Positions 10,485 to 23,436 of a stretch of 64,000 nucleotides of DNA are shown in pieces (the stretch's first letter is position 1; each line of letters begins with the position of its first letter). The DNA lies in contig CM059971.1 in NCBI GenBank assembly GCA_030490835.1, positions 102,986,095-103,050,094 on the forward strand. The letters run 5' to 3'. The translations under genes were made by a program, and so were the position numbers. A model generated the notes under the pieces. That model saw only the letters and a list, made by a program, of their open reading frames with translations, did no database searches and was not told the origin of the DNA. This DNA is from Annona cherimola. Its lineage: Eukaryota; Streptophyta; Magnoliopsida; Magnoliales; Annonaceae.

Positions 10485-12418
10485 GTGTTTTTCCTAACCA
10501 GATTACTTCTCCTAAAAGATTTCAGCGAAGCAAATCTAAACCATTTCTAAGTGCTTTTGATTGGTTGCGACTCATTTTAATTTCTCTCCTTAATACATTG
10601 AACATTCTCTCAGTTTGTGAAGCATCTGCTATAATTATTGGTCAAAATTGGATATCTTATTTCAGGTTCAGGGCAATGTTTGCAGAACTTTACAACTACT
10701 TAATGAGATCAGTTCACGTAAAAAGAAAAATAATACATAGTGGAAACAGATTTCTTGTGTACTTTCAATTGTTGGTATCATAATATCCTACAGATCAAAA
10801 TGCATTGAAATGTGACTGAATAGAGTACGTTATCATTCTTCAGATCAGCTCCAAAGATTTCTAGATCGTTCAGTCTTTATATTGATAATATGACAAATAT
10901 TTTCCTTTTGCAGCTCACCTTTGTGTTTTTAGTTTTGCCCTGCCTTCTTTTGGAATACCTTGTGTAGATACCCCATTGTGTCCGTTTTTATTTTATTTTT
11001 ACTATTATTGTGTTTATAATTTGCCAAGTATATGGTGCATTTTGGGCTTTTTTGAAAACTAAAGGTTGTTTTGGCATTATAAAAATTGGTATTATTATGC
11101 AATTCTGGGAAGTTCAAAGCCATTGATTTGTTATTTTCCCTCACTAATGGTTTGAAATGAAGTGGAGCTGGGATTGGTTGATTTTATCAGTGGCATCCAC
11201 CATGGAAGCTTCCCTGCAGCTTCCTCTGCTACCCTAACAAGCAGAGGGAAGGGGTGGGGTGGTGTGTGGGTTTGCAGCTGCCCAATTTGTCTCTCTCTCT
11301 TGGAATCAGCCATCATTTTTTTCCCCCTGCGAGATGCACCTCAACTGTACCAATTCCAGCATAGCATCTATCCCCATGGGCTGAATCATCCTTTTGCATT
11401 TTTGGTCCAGGCATAAACACTGAATCTCCTTCCCCCTGTTTTTCGGTTGTGTGGAAACCATGCAGTTTTGTTGATTTTGCTTGCAGTTGTCACTAAATCA
11501 GTATGTAATAAACCCATTTTCATTGGCGATGAATAAATTGCATAGTTTCTGTTTGCTTTGTCTTTGTTTCTTTAATTACCACCATCCAGTTTTATACTCA
11601 TCTTTGGCGATTGGGGTGATTCGATTCCTCCCATTGATCTTCCGAAGGTGTTTTGGTTTCAGTTGAGCATACAGATATACATACATATTATAGTTTCGGT
11701 TTTTCAATGTGTCCTGCTGATTCAGCTGATCAGATGTCTGATTCACGCACTCCAGTCTTATATTTTTGAGTGCTGGTTGGCTTGGATTCCAGTCGAATTC
11801 TCAGTCCCTATTTTAATCGTCATATCATCGTTAGTATGTACAGAGGTTGCTCTCCTTTCCACCAATCATCTCTTGGGTTGTCTGAGCTGGTTTTCTTGTT
11901 GGCAGTGTCTGTTATTTTATTTTATTTTTATTTTTTCAAAATTTTCTGGCTGAAATATATAGATCGTGTTTTGGTTGTTATTGATCCCATCGAGTTTTCT
12001 GATTTGTTTATATGAATCTGTGCATGGAATAAAGACTGGCTACATATCATTTGCTGGGATTGGTTTGATTGATTTTTAGCTTGCCAACATGTCCATCTGG
12101 AGTTAGCTGTTTTTATTGTGGTGTTATGATTGGAATAAATAGAGGATGTTTCCTTCCGTTGATTATATCTGCATTTCCTGTATTTGAAAGGAGTTGTATC
12201 AGTTGGATGTGAAAAAGTGAGTGAAATAAGACCAGTTTTTCTAAATAAATGGCAGGGCTCATCATACCATTTTCCCCCCCTTCTTCTTCAGCCCGTCTGA
12301 TTACTTTTTTGTTTCAGTTCTTGCTTTTGTATATTTAGTCATCTGGTTGTTTGTGTATCTGGATCCATACATGAAATGAATAGACTAGACATATCTGTTT
12401 ATTGAATAAACTGCATCT

Positions 12419-12423
12419 GAATT
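12419..12423. repeat. Left target-site duplication of the solo LTR
   Basis: GAATT directly precedes the TG of the LTR and is repeated exactly at 15201-15205 after its terminal CA. Confidence 0.85.
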
Positions 12424-14177
12424 TGTGAAACCCATGTTATTTGAAACTTAGTGAATATGATACGTAATGAAAGCTTGTACATTGTGTCTATTATTGCTAT
12501 AAAGCTAGAGAAAAGTATGTATTGTAATTTTAGAAAAAATGAAATTAAAGTACAAATTTAGAAAAAGAGTAAATAATGATTTCATAAAGATTAGATATGA
12601 AAATGAATTTTTACAAATTTTTCGGGAAAGAATTTCAAAATTCTGAATTACATAAATTCAGACTGTTTAAATTCACGGACCTTATGGAAAAATAAAAATA
12701 AATGGAAAATTTTGGGCTAATTAGGGGTACTAATTAAGGGCTTATATTCATCTATGCTATTTTTATTATATCTTAGAATGTATAACTCGGAACAACGAGA
12801 GAATTTAATAGAAAATATTAAATTGTGTGCTCTTTAATCTAGATGGATTAGATTATGAAAAATAATTGATTAAAGTGTTTAACTTAATTGCATTAAAAAA
12901 CGTGCCCAAAAAAAAAACCAATGCGCAGCAAGTCGTCCAGGTCGTCCAGAGCCTCTTTTGCCTTTCGTTATTTTTACATATATAAAAAAAATTTATTTAT
13001 TTAATTAATATAGTAATGTATATAAGGTTGTTTGAGATGAAACTTTTGGAGTAAGCTTATTTTAATACACCCTACATAATGAATGGATTAAATTTTGAAA
13101 AACATGTCTACAAGCTTTTAAAATGAAATTTTATGCCAAAATACGATTTTAATTAAATTAAAATATTTACTTTGCTCCAATTAAGGTAAAATTTTATGTG
13201 TAAGCTTAAATTAATGTGCCCAATTTGATGAAGGAATAAAATTTTGGAAAACATGTTTTCAAATTTTATAAAGAGGTTTTATGTTTGAAGATAAATTAGT
13301 TAATTAAAAAATGAAACAAAATTTTTTAAAAATTCCGAAAGGTACATTTTGTGAGCAATGATATGTATATCAGTAGAAATTTTTTTCATAATATATAAGC
13401 ATGTATGTAGGCAGTTATGAATTAATTAATGATGAAAAAAAGAGGGACGAATAGCTGGCAGCAATAGGCAGGATGGTGCATAATAGGAGGAGCTGGCAGC
13501 AGCGTTAACGATGCATTACAGGTGTTATCTTATGATGTACGATTATGAGATGACCATCTTACATCACCGCCTAAGAAAAGTATAAATAAGGGCAGAAGGA
13601 AAATTTTTTTTTAAGAGGATTGAGAGAAGCAATCAAAGTAGGTACAGCAGGCTGCGAGAAATTTTGTCCTCTGCATTTCAGGTATGCATGCGTCCGAATA
13701 AGGCTTGATTTTTCCATGGTATCAACAGTCCAACGATGAAACAGGCGTCTTCCCCATTTTCATTTTTACGTTGCTATGCATGGGATTTCAATTAAACCTG
13801 TTCAGGAGCTATTTTAATTGCATAAAATGGCTTGCACGTTATGCATAATTAAATTTCATTATTTTGAATTGTTATGTAATTTAATAAACATCTTATAACA
13901 TACAGATTTCAGAAAATAAAAATAATAATATATTTAATAATAGATGGATGGACGTACATAATGAAATTTTTTTTTTCCTTTGCTTTTCTAAATTCACGTT
14001 CCAGCAATTATATTATGTTTAAAAAAAAAACAAAAATATTTTTGAGAACTTGATGTATGTTCGGTAACAGATTTGTTATTCATTTTAGTTTCCTAATTTA
14101 ATGTCCAAATAAATGTATTAGTTTTACATGCTTATATTTATTTTACTAATTTTGCTGTAGGATTAAAAACGGAACAT

Positions 14178-14208
<31 letters not shown>

Positions 14209-15200
14209 GCATAACTGTTTGATGTGGACGTTAATTTTAGAAAAGATTTTTAGATTTATCTTGCTATGGATTATACATGATGCTTATATAATGGGGTTAC
14301 AGAATACAATATATTAAACATACGTATTAAAATAAGAGGTGCAACCTAAATTAATAATAAAACATTAATATATGTACCCTATAAATATATATATATTTGT
14401 ATATTAATAATTCAAATATATAAAATAATCATTTTCATTTGTTTAGGAAAAGGAAAAAAAAAAGTGGAGGAGGTAAACTGATATCCTAAGGTAAGCAAGT
14501 AACACCTTGAAATGATTTATTTTCAAAATGATTGAATGACTTGCAATTATTTCTCGAAGTTATGCTAGCATGTGTATGATGCATGGTGCACAAAGGTACA
14601 GGTCCATTTTAGAGGTGTAAGCGGACCAAAGTCCCCCTCTAATGCGACCGAGTCGCTAATATAGGCCCAACGGCCGGTGGCGCCCTCCCTAAAATAGGGG
14701 GTAGACGAATTGATGGTCGCCTAGCTAGCGTATCGTCTAATGAAGGTTTAAAGCATGATTGTGTAATGTGCATTTGCATGTGCATTATTTATGAAATGCC
14801 AAATTATAAAACAAAAATATTTATTTAAATGAGAATACTTGCTTATTGAGTCTAGTACTCACATTTTGTTTTTCCCAACCTTAGACAGGTACAGTAAGGT
14901 TTAAGAAGAAAAAAAAAAATGTCGCAATTTAAAGACTTGTAAGGTTATATGGTTTTTATATATTTTGATGAGGTTGTAAAGATACAATGCTATCAGGTTA
15001 CAATGATTGACGGTGTATATGAATTTCAATATTTTATAAATATTATGTGATTTTAATTATCAGCGAATGTTTGCTTGAAAATTAATATGAGATTGAATTG
15101 AAAACCGTGCCACGTGAACAGGGCCACAATCTTGCTCACAATTTACTAATTAAATGATCCTGGAGTAAGGCTCCGGCGCCTCGGGGTTGGGGGCGCCACA
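12424..15200 (+). mobile_element. Solo LTR, 2,777 bp, nested in the older LTR
   Basis: The element runs from TGTGAAACCC to GGGCGCCACA, giving TGTG...CACA ends. It is flanked by perfect 5-bp direct repeats GAATT at 12419-12423 and 15201-15205. A TATA-like TATAAATA is at 13581-13588, followed by a GA-rich stretch that could be the start of the R region. GC-rich segments with internal complementarity lie at 14600-14720. There is no internal domain or second LTR, which fits LTR-LTR recombination. The ending resembles Ty3/gypsy LTRs, but the lineage is not assigned. A (TG)n(TA)n microsatellite lies at about 14178-14208. Confidence 0.85.
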
Positions 15201-15205
15201 GAATT
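15201..15205. repeat. Right target-site duplication of the solo LTR
   Basis: GAATT directly follows the terminal CACA of the LTR and matches 12419-12423. Confidence 0.85.
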
Positions 15206-16878
15206 AGATAGATTGTCACCCGAACTCTCTAATAATCTGCTTTGCTTTTAGTTTGCACCACTGCATATACATAGTTTCATCCTCGCTCAACTTCACTTCT
15301 GCATCTCTATCCATTTTCCAGCTCTCCATTTTCATGTTGTATTCAGACAATCTATAATATATTGTGATCTGTGATAGTCAGAGTAACATGACATCATGGG
15401 AATTTCTGTGGATCTGGTTCATGTCATATGGTCATATTGTTTGTCCTTGTAAAAATCTGTGAGTGAAGCATGGGAATCTGCATAGCTGGAATTTGTTAGA
15501 AGGTTCATTAGGTACATACTTTTCATTTTGTAATCTGAGGTATGGAAATATATATAGCTGGAATTTGTGAATAAAAGGGTTGTGATCCTTTGAATGTTTG
15601 GAATGGGATGTTTGAATGGATACAGATGTTTTATTGCAGATCTGTTTGAATCCTGTGTGTTGCAGATTACTATCATTTTACAATTTAAACATGACAAATC
15701 TGCATGATATATATATCCTGTTTATGCTTTCATGAAAAAGGATTGCTGAAACTGCTTATTCGTTACTGAAATAAAATCTTGTTGAGAATAATTTTTTTGT
15801 AATTTCGATCAGAATCTGTGCAAATAAAAAGAGTTGAAATCCGGTCAATCTTTGGGAATGGAATGCTTGAATGAATAGAAATGCTTATTGTGATTTCATT
15901 TAGGACATTTGGAGTTTGTGAATGAAGAGGTCAGGAACTTGTGTTTATTGGATTTGATTCAGTTGCTGCCGTGTTGGATTTCTGTTTTGATAATGTATTG
16001 GCAGCACATTATAGACGTAACTTCACCCTTGTGTATGAAATAACTTCACCATTGTGTATGAAATAAAATTCTGTTAAGAGGGGCTACAGGTTCATGCATG
16101 GAAAATTGGACAGTTGGTGTTCAGTTCATATTTTTGTAATATGGGTTGCTGAATTTTATGTATTCACTGCTGAAATGGGATTCTTGTTGGAACGTTTGTG
16201 TATCTGAATGAGGAAATGAAACTTGTACAATTTATTGAAATGGAATGCAATTTTCTTTACAGTTTACGACTATATCAGAAATTCTTAAACCAATCCAAAT
16301 AAAATAAAAATCTGCTTGAATAAAAAGGGAAAACCAACAAACACCTATGGGAACCCGTTTTGGGGTGTGAAGGGTGTTTTAACCCTTCCCTTTGCATAAT
16401 TAAGCATCTTACTTAGAGTCTTTGTCGTAGACCAGTTATGAATCATCTTGTTTTCCAGCAAATTCTTCTTTTTAAAGTCATGTTGGTATTTGTGAAGCAT
16501 TTATTTCATTATATTTATTAAATTTGTTCATATCATTTAATTTCTTTGTGTAAAGGAGATTCATTTGTAAATAGAGATTATTAAATCATGTTAATATACT
16601 TTATTTGCATTTATTAGGTTTTTTATGTTTTAAAATCCTGGTTCAACTTATCGTCCGTAATTTTTTGTAATTTCAAAAATATCAGTAAATGCAACTAAAA
16701 TTTCGGTACAATCAACCACAACAAGCGCTAAACCATTAGCCAAAGAGGGCAGCAATGACAGCGAAATTTTTTTGCTGAAATTTGTTGTTGTTGCCTAAAT
16801 GCGAAGCTCTTTCGGCGATGAATTTCGCAACAAATTTTTTTTTTGTTGCCAATAGCAATGCAATGATCATTTTTGAGG

Positions 16879-17301
16879 TAATTTGCATATATATCCACAT
16901 AGTTTGATGCTAATTGCAAATATATCTACGTAGTTTCACGAAATGCATATTACTCCACATAGTTTCACCAAAATTGCATATTATTCCCATTCTGTTATCT
17001 ACCGTTAATATTTGACGTTATATTTTGAAAAATGACAAAAATGCCCTCATCTGTATACAAAGTTTCATGGGATAATATGCAATTTTTGTGAAATTATGTA
17101 GGGTGATATGCAATTCGTGAAACTACGGACGAGGGCATTTTTGTCATTTTTCAAAATATAACGTTAGATATTAACGGTAGATAACAATGTGAGGGTAATA
17201 CGTAATTTTGGTGAAACTATGTGGGGATAATATGCATTTTGTGAAACTATGTGGGTATATCTGCAATTAGCGTCAAACTATGTGGGTGCATATGCAAATT
17301 A
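16879..17301. mobile_element. Foldback MITE with arms of about 200 bp
   Basis: The left end reads TAATTTGCATAT...CCACATAGTTTG and the right end, reverse-complemented, reads TAATTTGCATAT...CCCACATAGTTTG. The arms stay complementary almost to the centre, where short phrases such as ATTTTGAAAAATGACAAAAA at about 17024 occur inverted near 17150. No coding capacity is seen. Mutator-like elements can have arms of this length, but I could not confirm a target duplication. Confidence 0.75.
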
Positions 17302-18752
17302 TTATTATTATTTTTTGGCCATTTCTGAAATCGGTAGTATTTTTTCACTTTTTAAATTTTTTTCTTCTTTTCACTCTTCTGCTTCTAATCTTCGCAAGTG
17401 CACCCATGTAAAAGGTAACTGTTACAAATTTACGTCTTCCTTTTACACATGGGGTGTAAGGGGGAAAAAAGAACGTAACAATGGACTTGAATATTTGTTT
17501 CGAATGTTCGTAGCTTTTCTTATTTTTACGAAAAATAGTTTCTTAAGAAAATACTTTTGTTATCAACATCGCTTGTTAAAATAGATTCAAATATTATCAA
17601 TATTACTAAGCAGTCGCTTTGGTGGTAACCTGGAGGGGCTCGTAATTATGCCACTCGGTTCAAATCTTCCTTCCTTCATGAGATTATTTACATCTCCCTC
17701 CTAAAAAAGTTGGAGTTTTTATAAATTTTTCTCTAAAGCACAGATTTTTTTACAAATTTGCCCATAGTGTAGGGGTGCTTAGAGAAAAAAATTCCCCTCC
17801 AAGGGTGAGGGTTGTGAATGTGTAAGATTGTAATATAAAAGTTGTCATGTTATATAAATACCAATAAAAGAAAATATGATCAACATCACTTGCTAAAATT
17901 GATTCAATTATACTATTTTTATCACAAGGAATGATCCTGTTGGTCCGGTTACTTATTTAACTCATCTCAAAAAATTCATTTACAGTATTTTTTTTTATTT
18001 TTTTCATGCACTTGTTTATCTAAGTGTATTTAATATATAAATCAACTTTTGCTATTTTTTAATATGTATGTATATATTTTTTAAAAATTTAAACATCTGT
18101 GTATATATGTATTTAAAATACTTTTATTTTTAAAAACTTTAAAAAAATATATACACATGTCCAAAAATGGTAAAAATTGGTGTATATGTTAAATACATAA
18201 ATGAGTTTTTTTGAAGTGTGGGCTAAATAAGACATTTACTTAGCTTAGGTTAACAGAAATACTTCTCTTTTACCACACCCATTTAAATAGGCCTACGGTC
18301 TGATGGAGCAATCCCATCGTAGCAATTTTTCATTACACGTAGACTTATACATAACACCCAATTTATTTATGTGGACAATGCACTTAAGGCGATATAAAAG
18401 ATAACGATTCAATACTAAATATACACAGGATTTGAGTTTTTTTAATATTTTTATTTTTATTTTTACATGACTCCAATGTATTTAGTTCATACACAAAAAT
18501 TTATCACTTTTAAATTTCTATGCATATTTTCTTAATTTTAAAAGTTAATAGTTTTTGCTTGGAGGTGAAAACTATTGATTTTTGAAATTATGCAAAATAT
18601 AAATTTGAAAATGATAAATTTTAATATATGTATATATATAAATCACATTTAGCTCGACATAAAAATGAAAAGAAAAATAAAACAAATAACGCTCGAATCA
18701 TAAGTATTAAGGTTTCAATATTCTCCTATATGTTCGTGTGTTTTAATATAAA
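17302..18752. other. AT-rich intergenic DNA with a foldback relic
   Basis: No gene is recognised. Around 17960-18240 there is an imperfect inverted repeat: CTAAGTGTATTTAATATATA on one side and a GTGTATATGTTAAATACATA phrase on the other. It resembles the elements at 32464 and 32885. The remainder shows nothing I can support. Confidence 0.4.
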
Positions 18753-19018
18753 GGGTGTGTTTGTTTGGGGCCAAAATATGTCAACTAAAACTTTTCAATC
18801 CAAAACTTTTCGCTCTCCATAACTATTATATTTTTTAATTATTTTTTTCACATTTTTCTATACAAACTACCATACTTTTTAATCATTTCTACACAACTAC
18901 TCATACAACTAACCTATCTATTTTAACTTTATTCTCTTTATTCCTCATCATTACTCTTATTATATCACATCATTTTCTATCAATTTAACAACTTCTACCC
19001 CTCCAACTTTTCATCAAT
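18753..19018. mobile_element. MITE, same family as 9929-10204, inverted and 3'-truncated
   Basis: It starts GGGTGTGTTTG and continues with AAAACTTTTCAATCCAAAAC, then the family's internal phrase CTATCTATTTTAACTTTATT (reverse complement of AATAAAGTTAAAATAGATAG at 10040). The far end lacks the terminal repeat and runs into GC-rich DNA. Confidence 0.6.
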
Positions 19019-20910
19019 AGTTTCACCTTCATCTTCTGCAATTCCACCGCAGCCTCCACCCGCCCGCCATCTGCATCCCCTCCCCGCTCTCGCCACTGTG
19101 GCGTTCGAATTTCTTTACCGTGGCAATCGCCCATCTCGCCAACGCTCCCACTCGCCACCAGTAATATTCCTGTTCCGGGACACCGCCTCCATCGCAACTG
19201 ATCGAATTTCTTCTGGCTCTGCCGGCCGCGGGAGCCGGTCCGCTTCCGAACGCTGCGGTACCTGTCGACCTCCTCAACCGGCGGCGGCAACGACCCAGCA
19301 ACATCTCACCAATGCCACACCCTTCCATATGAAGATCGGATTTTGCGTTTATCCGAGGTCTTTTGAACTTAGGTTGTGTTTTCATTTGGGGTGTCTTCCA
19401 TCGGAGCAAAGTCGCTTTATATATAAGAGTAAAAACTCCGGTTCTGGTGCGGTGGCGCAGTAGCGATGGATGAGAATGAGACAGTGATTCGCATTAGCTA
19501 GGTTATGTATAAAGGGATTGCTATTTTAAAGTGAAGATGATTTAGCTAGGCCGGCTTAAAAAATCTATTTTTTTTAATATGTAAAACCAGGTTTATTTAA
19601 TCTATAAATTAAAATTTACTATTTTTGAATATTTTAAATAATTTTTTAAAATTTTTAAATACAGTCTTATTTTTTATAATTTTCTGATATGTTCATGAAA
19701 AAAACTGAAAAAAATTAAAAAATACATATATGACACGCGCCCGCCGCAAAAAAATCAGGCCTCGCGGGCGGCTGGGGCGTTATAGAAACAGCTGGATTTT
19801 GATCGGATGGAGGATGAAATGCGATGGGCGTGGGGCTTGCTGGTTGCCTACTGCAGTGCAGTCCTTTCTTCGATATAATGTCTTTTATTATTTTTTGAAT
19901 TTTTTTATGGGGCCCCTTTCTTTTCGTATTCTCAGTCAAGGGAATCCAATCCACAGTCTCATTCCTTGACTTAAACGTTGAATCGCGGGAAAAACATGCT
20001 TACCAGGAGAGCCAACCCATGGGAAGTGCCTCCTACGTTTTTTTCACAGAAAGCTACATCTCCATCGTTAATTTAGGCTGAACGACTCAGATGCATTTGG
20101 GCATTTTCGGAAGCTGAAAAAACCGCTGGGGAACATCGAATTTGCGTGACAGACTCGCACATTGTCTCTGTCTTCCCCAGCTCTTTGTGCGTCCCTCCCT
20201 CTTCCGTCTTCCTTCCTCTCTTTTTGATAATGGCCGATAGCAGAGATGGTATGAACATTAAATTGCCCAAATAAATTGCTAGCTGTTATGTCATTTTATT
20301 TCCACTCGAGGAGAGAGACAATGAAGACCACCACAGGAGATTAATGAGTTTTCTTCTTCTTCATTGTTTGTGGGTATCGATTTTCCGGCGGATTTAGAGA
20401 TAGTCACGGGAGAAGATAGATCTGTTGCTGATTTGAAGAAGATGTATGCTCCCGCAGCAGCGTTCTCGACACCCCTATCCCGCCAAACCCAATCAGCAAA
20501 GATAGGAAGAGAGGATGCCGATTCTCTTTGCCACCTTTCTTCTCCCGAGGCTCGACCCAAATCATCATTTTTCTTCACCACCCTCACGCTCGGTAGGTTT
20601 GAGCGGAGATTGGTGGCACCGACTGGCAACGAAGAAGAATACTGCAACAACATTTTTTTTTCAGATTTATGAGATTGGAGAATAGATCTGGTCCGGCGAG
20701 TTGGGAATCGGAGTTAGGATGCTAGCGGCGAGTAATCGGTCGATTATGATCGGAGATCCAACGGCCGGCGGAAAGTGGGTAGGAAGCAACGACAGCGGCG
20801 GCGGATAAGGTTCGGGGAAGATGTAGAGGGTGACGCACTGTGAGTGTCTGTCGCGACGGATAGAAATTCGGTGATGCACCGTAAGTGTTTGTCGTGACAG
20901 ACAGAAATTC
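19019..20910. other. Two GC-rich islands without a recognised gene
   Basis: 19020-19470 and 20290-20910 are much richer in GC than their surroundings and hold frames of 100-126 codons on both strands, none matching a family I know. They could be 5' exons of lost genes or CpG-rich promoter remnants. A 41-base direct tandem duplication lies at 20829-20869 and 20870-20910. Between the islands lies AT-rich DNA with no clear feature. Confidence 0.35.
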
Positions 20911-23436
20911 GGATTATTAATGGGCAGATTTTGTTTTATTTAGATCTAATATTACCGGTGTCCGATTTGGGTGATTCAAAAGTCATTTTCTATGTTTTAA
21001 GATGCTCTTCATCATGTAGACGGTTTAGATTGGAAAATTTTAGCTAATTAAATTATAAATAGAAATAATTATGTGGACGGTTAAAATAGTGTAGATATTT
21101 TTATTTAAATGTAAATAAAAATAATATAATATTAATAATTAATTATTAAATCTATCCCAAAGAGGCATATATATATTTATTTAGATTATTTAAACATAAA
21201 TTATAATTAATTTTAGTAAAGATTTAATTGAAACTAATTTAATTAATAAAAATTACATACATATAAACATTTATTATTATTTTAAGTTTATTAATTTTAA
21301 TAATAATAAATATCTAAAAGTTTTAAATATAATTCTTAAGCTATAAATATCGTTCATGATTTTAAAAATCAAAACTTATAGTAACTTTCAAAATCAAGAA
21401 GACTAGATACCATTCATGCATTCCTTGAAACCCACTTTTAATTTAACCATTTCTAGCCCATTTAATTACTTGTCTCATATCTATGCAAAATTACCTATTT
21501 TTATAGAAAATATGTTTCTAAATTTTTATTTTTATTTTAAGAATTTTAAACTGAAAAGTGCAACAAGAGAAATGAGATGAACTTATGAATTTTTGTAAGC
21601 TTAACTTATCGCAAATTAACACAATGCAAAAAATTAATTGTGTTCATAATTAATTGATTGTTAAATTGATTTATTTTATTATTTGTAAAATTGATTATTA
21701 TATTGATTTAATCTTTATTTTAATTTTATTTTTATTAATTTCACATTGAAACAACTGGATAGAGAGATGGATGACTTCGGGAGAGGGAAGATGGTGGAGC
21801 ACTGGAGTTCAATACTCCAGCGACACATTGTTTTGGTGCACATGTGAGCCATTTTGTAAAATGAACTATTCAAATAATTTTGCAATTCTGCCCCAATTAT
21901 TTTAATAATCCATATCCCAATTTATTTAACTAAAATTTTATGAGAAAATTTTGATTTTCATAAAAATACACAAAAAGCGCTTTATTAATGCATTCTTCGT
22001 AATTTTTATGTGAAAAAATAGAAAAACATACAAAAGTTTATATTTAGATGTTAGATCTAGGTAGATTCATTAAATAATTTTTTGCTAATACAAAAATACT
22101 TAATCGTTAAACTAGCTCCAAAAAATAATATATATTTAGCTTATTTAGATCTAAATTATAGTTGTACATTAAAAAAAATTTCATTAAAAGTTTTATCATT
22201 TTTCAAAGATACACGTAATTTAAATAAATATAATTTATTACAAATTTATTTCTAAAAGTCATATATAATTATTACAATTTTATATATTTTTTAATTTTAT
22301 ATTTATAATTTTTGTAAATTTTCAATTTAATTATAGTTGTATATATTTACGTAAATTTCTATTTCATTTAATTTATAGTGAACGGTATGGATCTTTGCAA
22401 ATTTAAAGCACCAAATTAATCAAAATAATTATTTTCATCAACTTCGCATAAGGTATTTATATTTGTATATTTGTTTCAATTAAAATGAAAATAATAATTT
22501 ATAATTAATTTTTAAGATAAAATTCAACCATTGATATTTTCTATTTTTTGTATAAACTACATGAATGTCAAAGATACATAATACATAAGTTTAATTCAAT
22601 CCCAAAAATCATATACATTTAGTTTATTTAAATCTAAATTATAGTTTTATATCGAAAATTTTCATTGTACTTTAAATTTGATATGACTTTACTTAGAGGT
22701 GTTCTATAACATCAAGATTTTCTATAAATTTTTAATTCAATGTAAATATTTATTAAACTGATAATTTTACATTGATTTGACTTAAAGTAAATAAATTTTT
22801 ATTTTTATTTTAAATTTATTAATTCTAGTCTATATAATTTTATTTTCATTTTAAATTTATACATACATATACCAACCCGTAACTTCTTGTCTTGCCAATG
22901 GATAATTAAACTTCATTGTAATATAAAGTTCATATATAATCATTATATATCACAATTTATTGTATATATCCTTTATAATTTTTTTTTTTGATGAAAATAT
23001 ATCCTTTATAATTGGATGTGTGAAAACATGCCAATATTCAAAATTATAGGTCTATTATATATAAAAAACTATTATAAAATCTAAAATACTATTTACTAAT
23101 ATATAAATGTTATGTTGGTATAAATTAGAAAGACTGATTATCCATTTAATTGAAACAATCATTTATTATTTATTTTTAAAATAAAATTTAATAATTTATA
23201 TGTTTTAATGTTTTCTTATAAACTATAAGAATGTTATTTTAAATAACTTTATTTTTAAATATATAATTTATGCTGGAGCATTGCGGGAGGGTAGGTTGGC
23301 ATATGAATTTTCCTTTCAAAAATTAAAATTTAGGAGTTGATATTTTTAAAATTTTTATATAAACTATAAGAATACTAGTTTACCTTTTTTTTTTTATATA
23401 ATTGCATCCGGTTCGACTTGTTCGGCCATAGTTCAC
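20911..23436. other. Very AT-rich gene-free DNA
   Basis: No ORF, gene family or ordered repeat is recognised. One tiny retroposon-like insertion with a 17-bp direct repeat lies at 22964-23013. Confidence 0.5.
22964..23013. mobile_element. Ultra-short poly(T)-GATG insertion with 17-bp target duplication
   Basis: The 17-base string ATATATCCTTTATAATT occurs at 22964-22980 and again at 22997-23013. Between the copies are 16 bases, a T run followed by GATGAAA. On the minus strand this reads as ATC followed by poly(A), as expected for an extremely truncated retroposon. Confidence 0.65.

Larger units (their letters stand above)
10964..16480 (+). mobile_element. Decayed Tat-like LTR, plus strand, split by a solo LTR
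   Basis: It starts TGTAGATACCCC and parallels the minus-strand LTR at 5574: both have GTGCATTTT, then TTGAAAACT, then GGTTGT/AGTTGT within the first 120 bases, and a GGAAGCTTCC block about 250 bases in. The 3' box appears at 16355-16395 as TTTTGGGGTGTGAAGGGTG and ACCCTTCCCTTTGCATAATT, followed by GTAGACCAGTTATGAATC, matching the first LTR in the same order. Without the inserted element (12419-15200) the length is about 2.7 kb, against 1.69 kb for the first copy, so extra DNA is present. The right end is uncertain. No gag or pol is visible beside it. Confidence 0.65.

Noticed and set aside
10860..10963. Possible next exon of the cyclopropane synthase relic after TTTTGCAG at about 10913
   Set aside because: A few residues could be aligned to the expected region only by allowing several changes; not strong enough to call.
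16710..16870. GGCAACGAAA-like text resembling a CACTA-type element fragment
   Set aside because: Only scattered phrases such as GCGAAATT and GTTGTTGCC are seen, with no ends or repeats.
17610..17690. tRNA- or SINE-like stretch with GGTTCAAATC and TGGTGGTAACCTGG
   Set aside because: The spacing hints at A and B boxes, but no cloverleaf stems could be formed and no tail or duplication was found.
19029..19463. Overlapping frames of 100-126 codons on both strands
   Set aside because: Open frames on both strands of a GC-rich island are expected by chance; no domain is recognisable.
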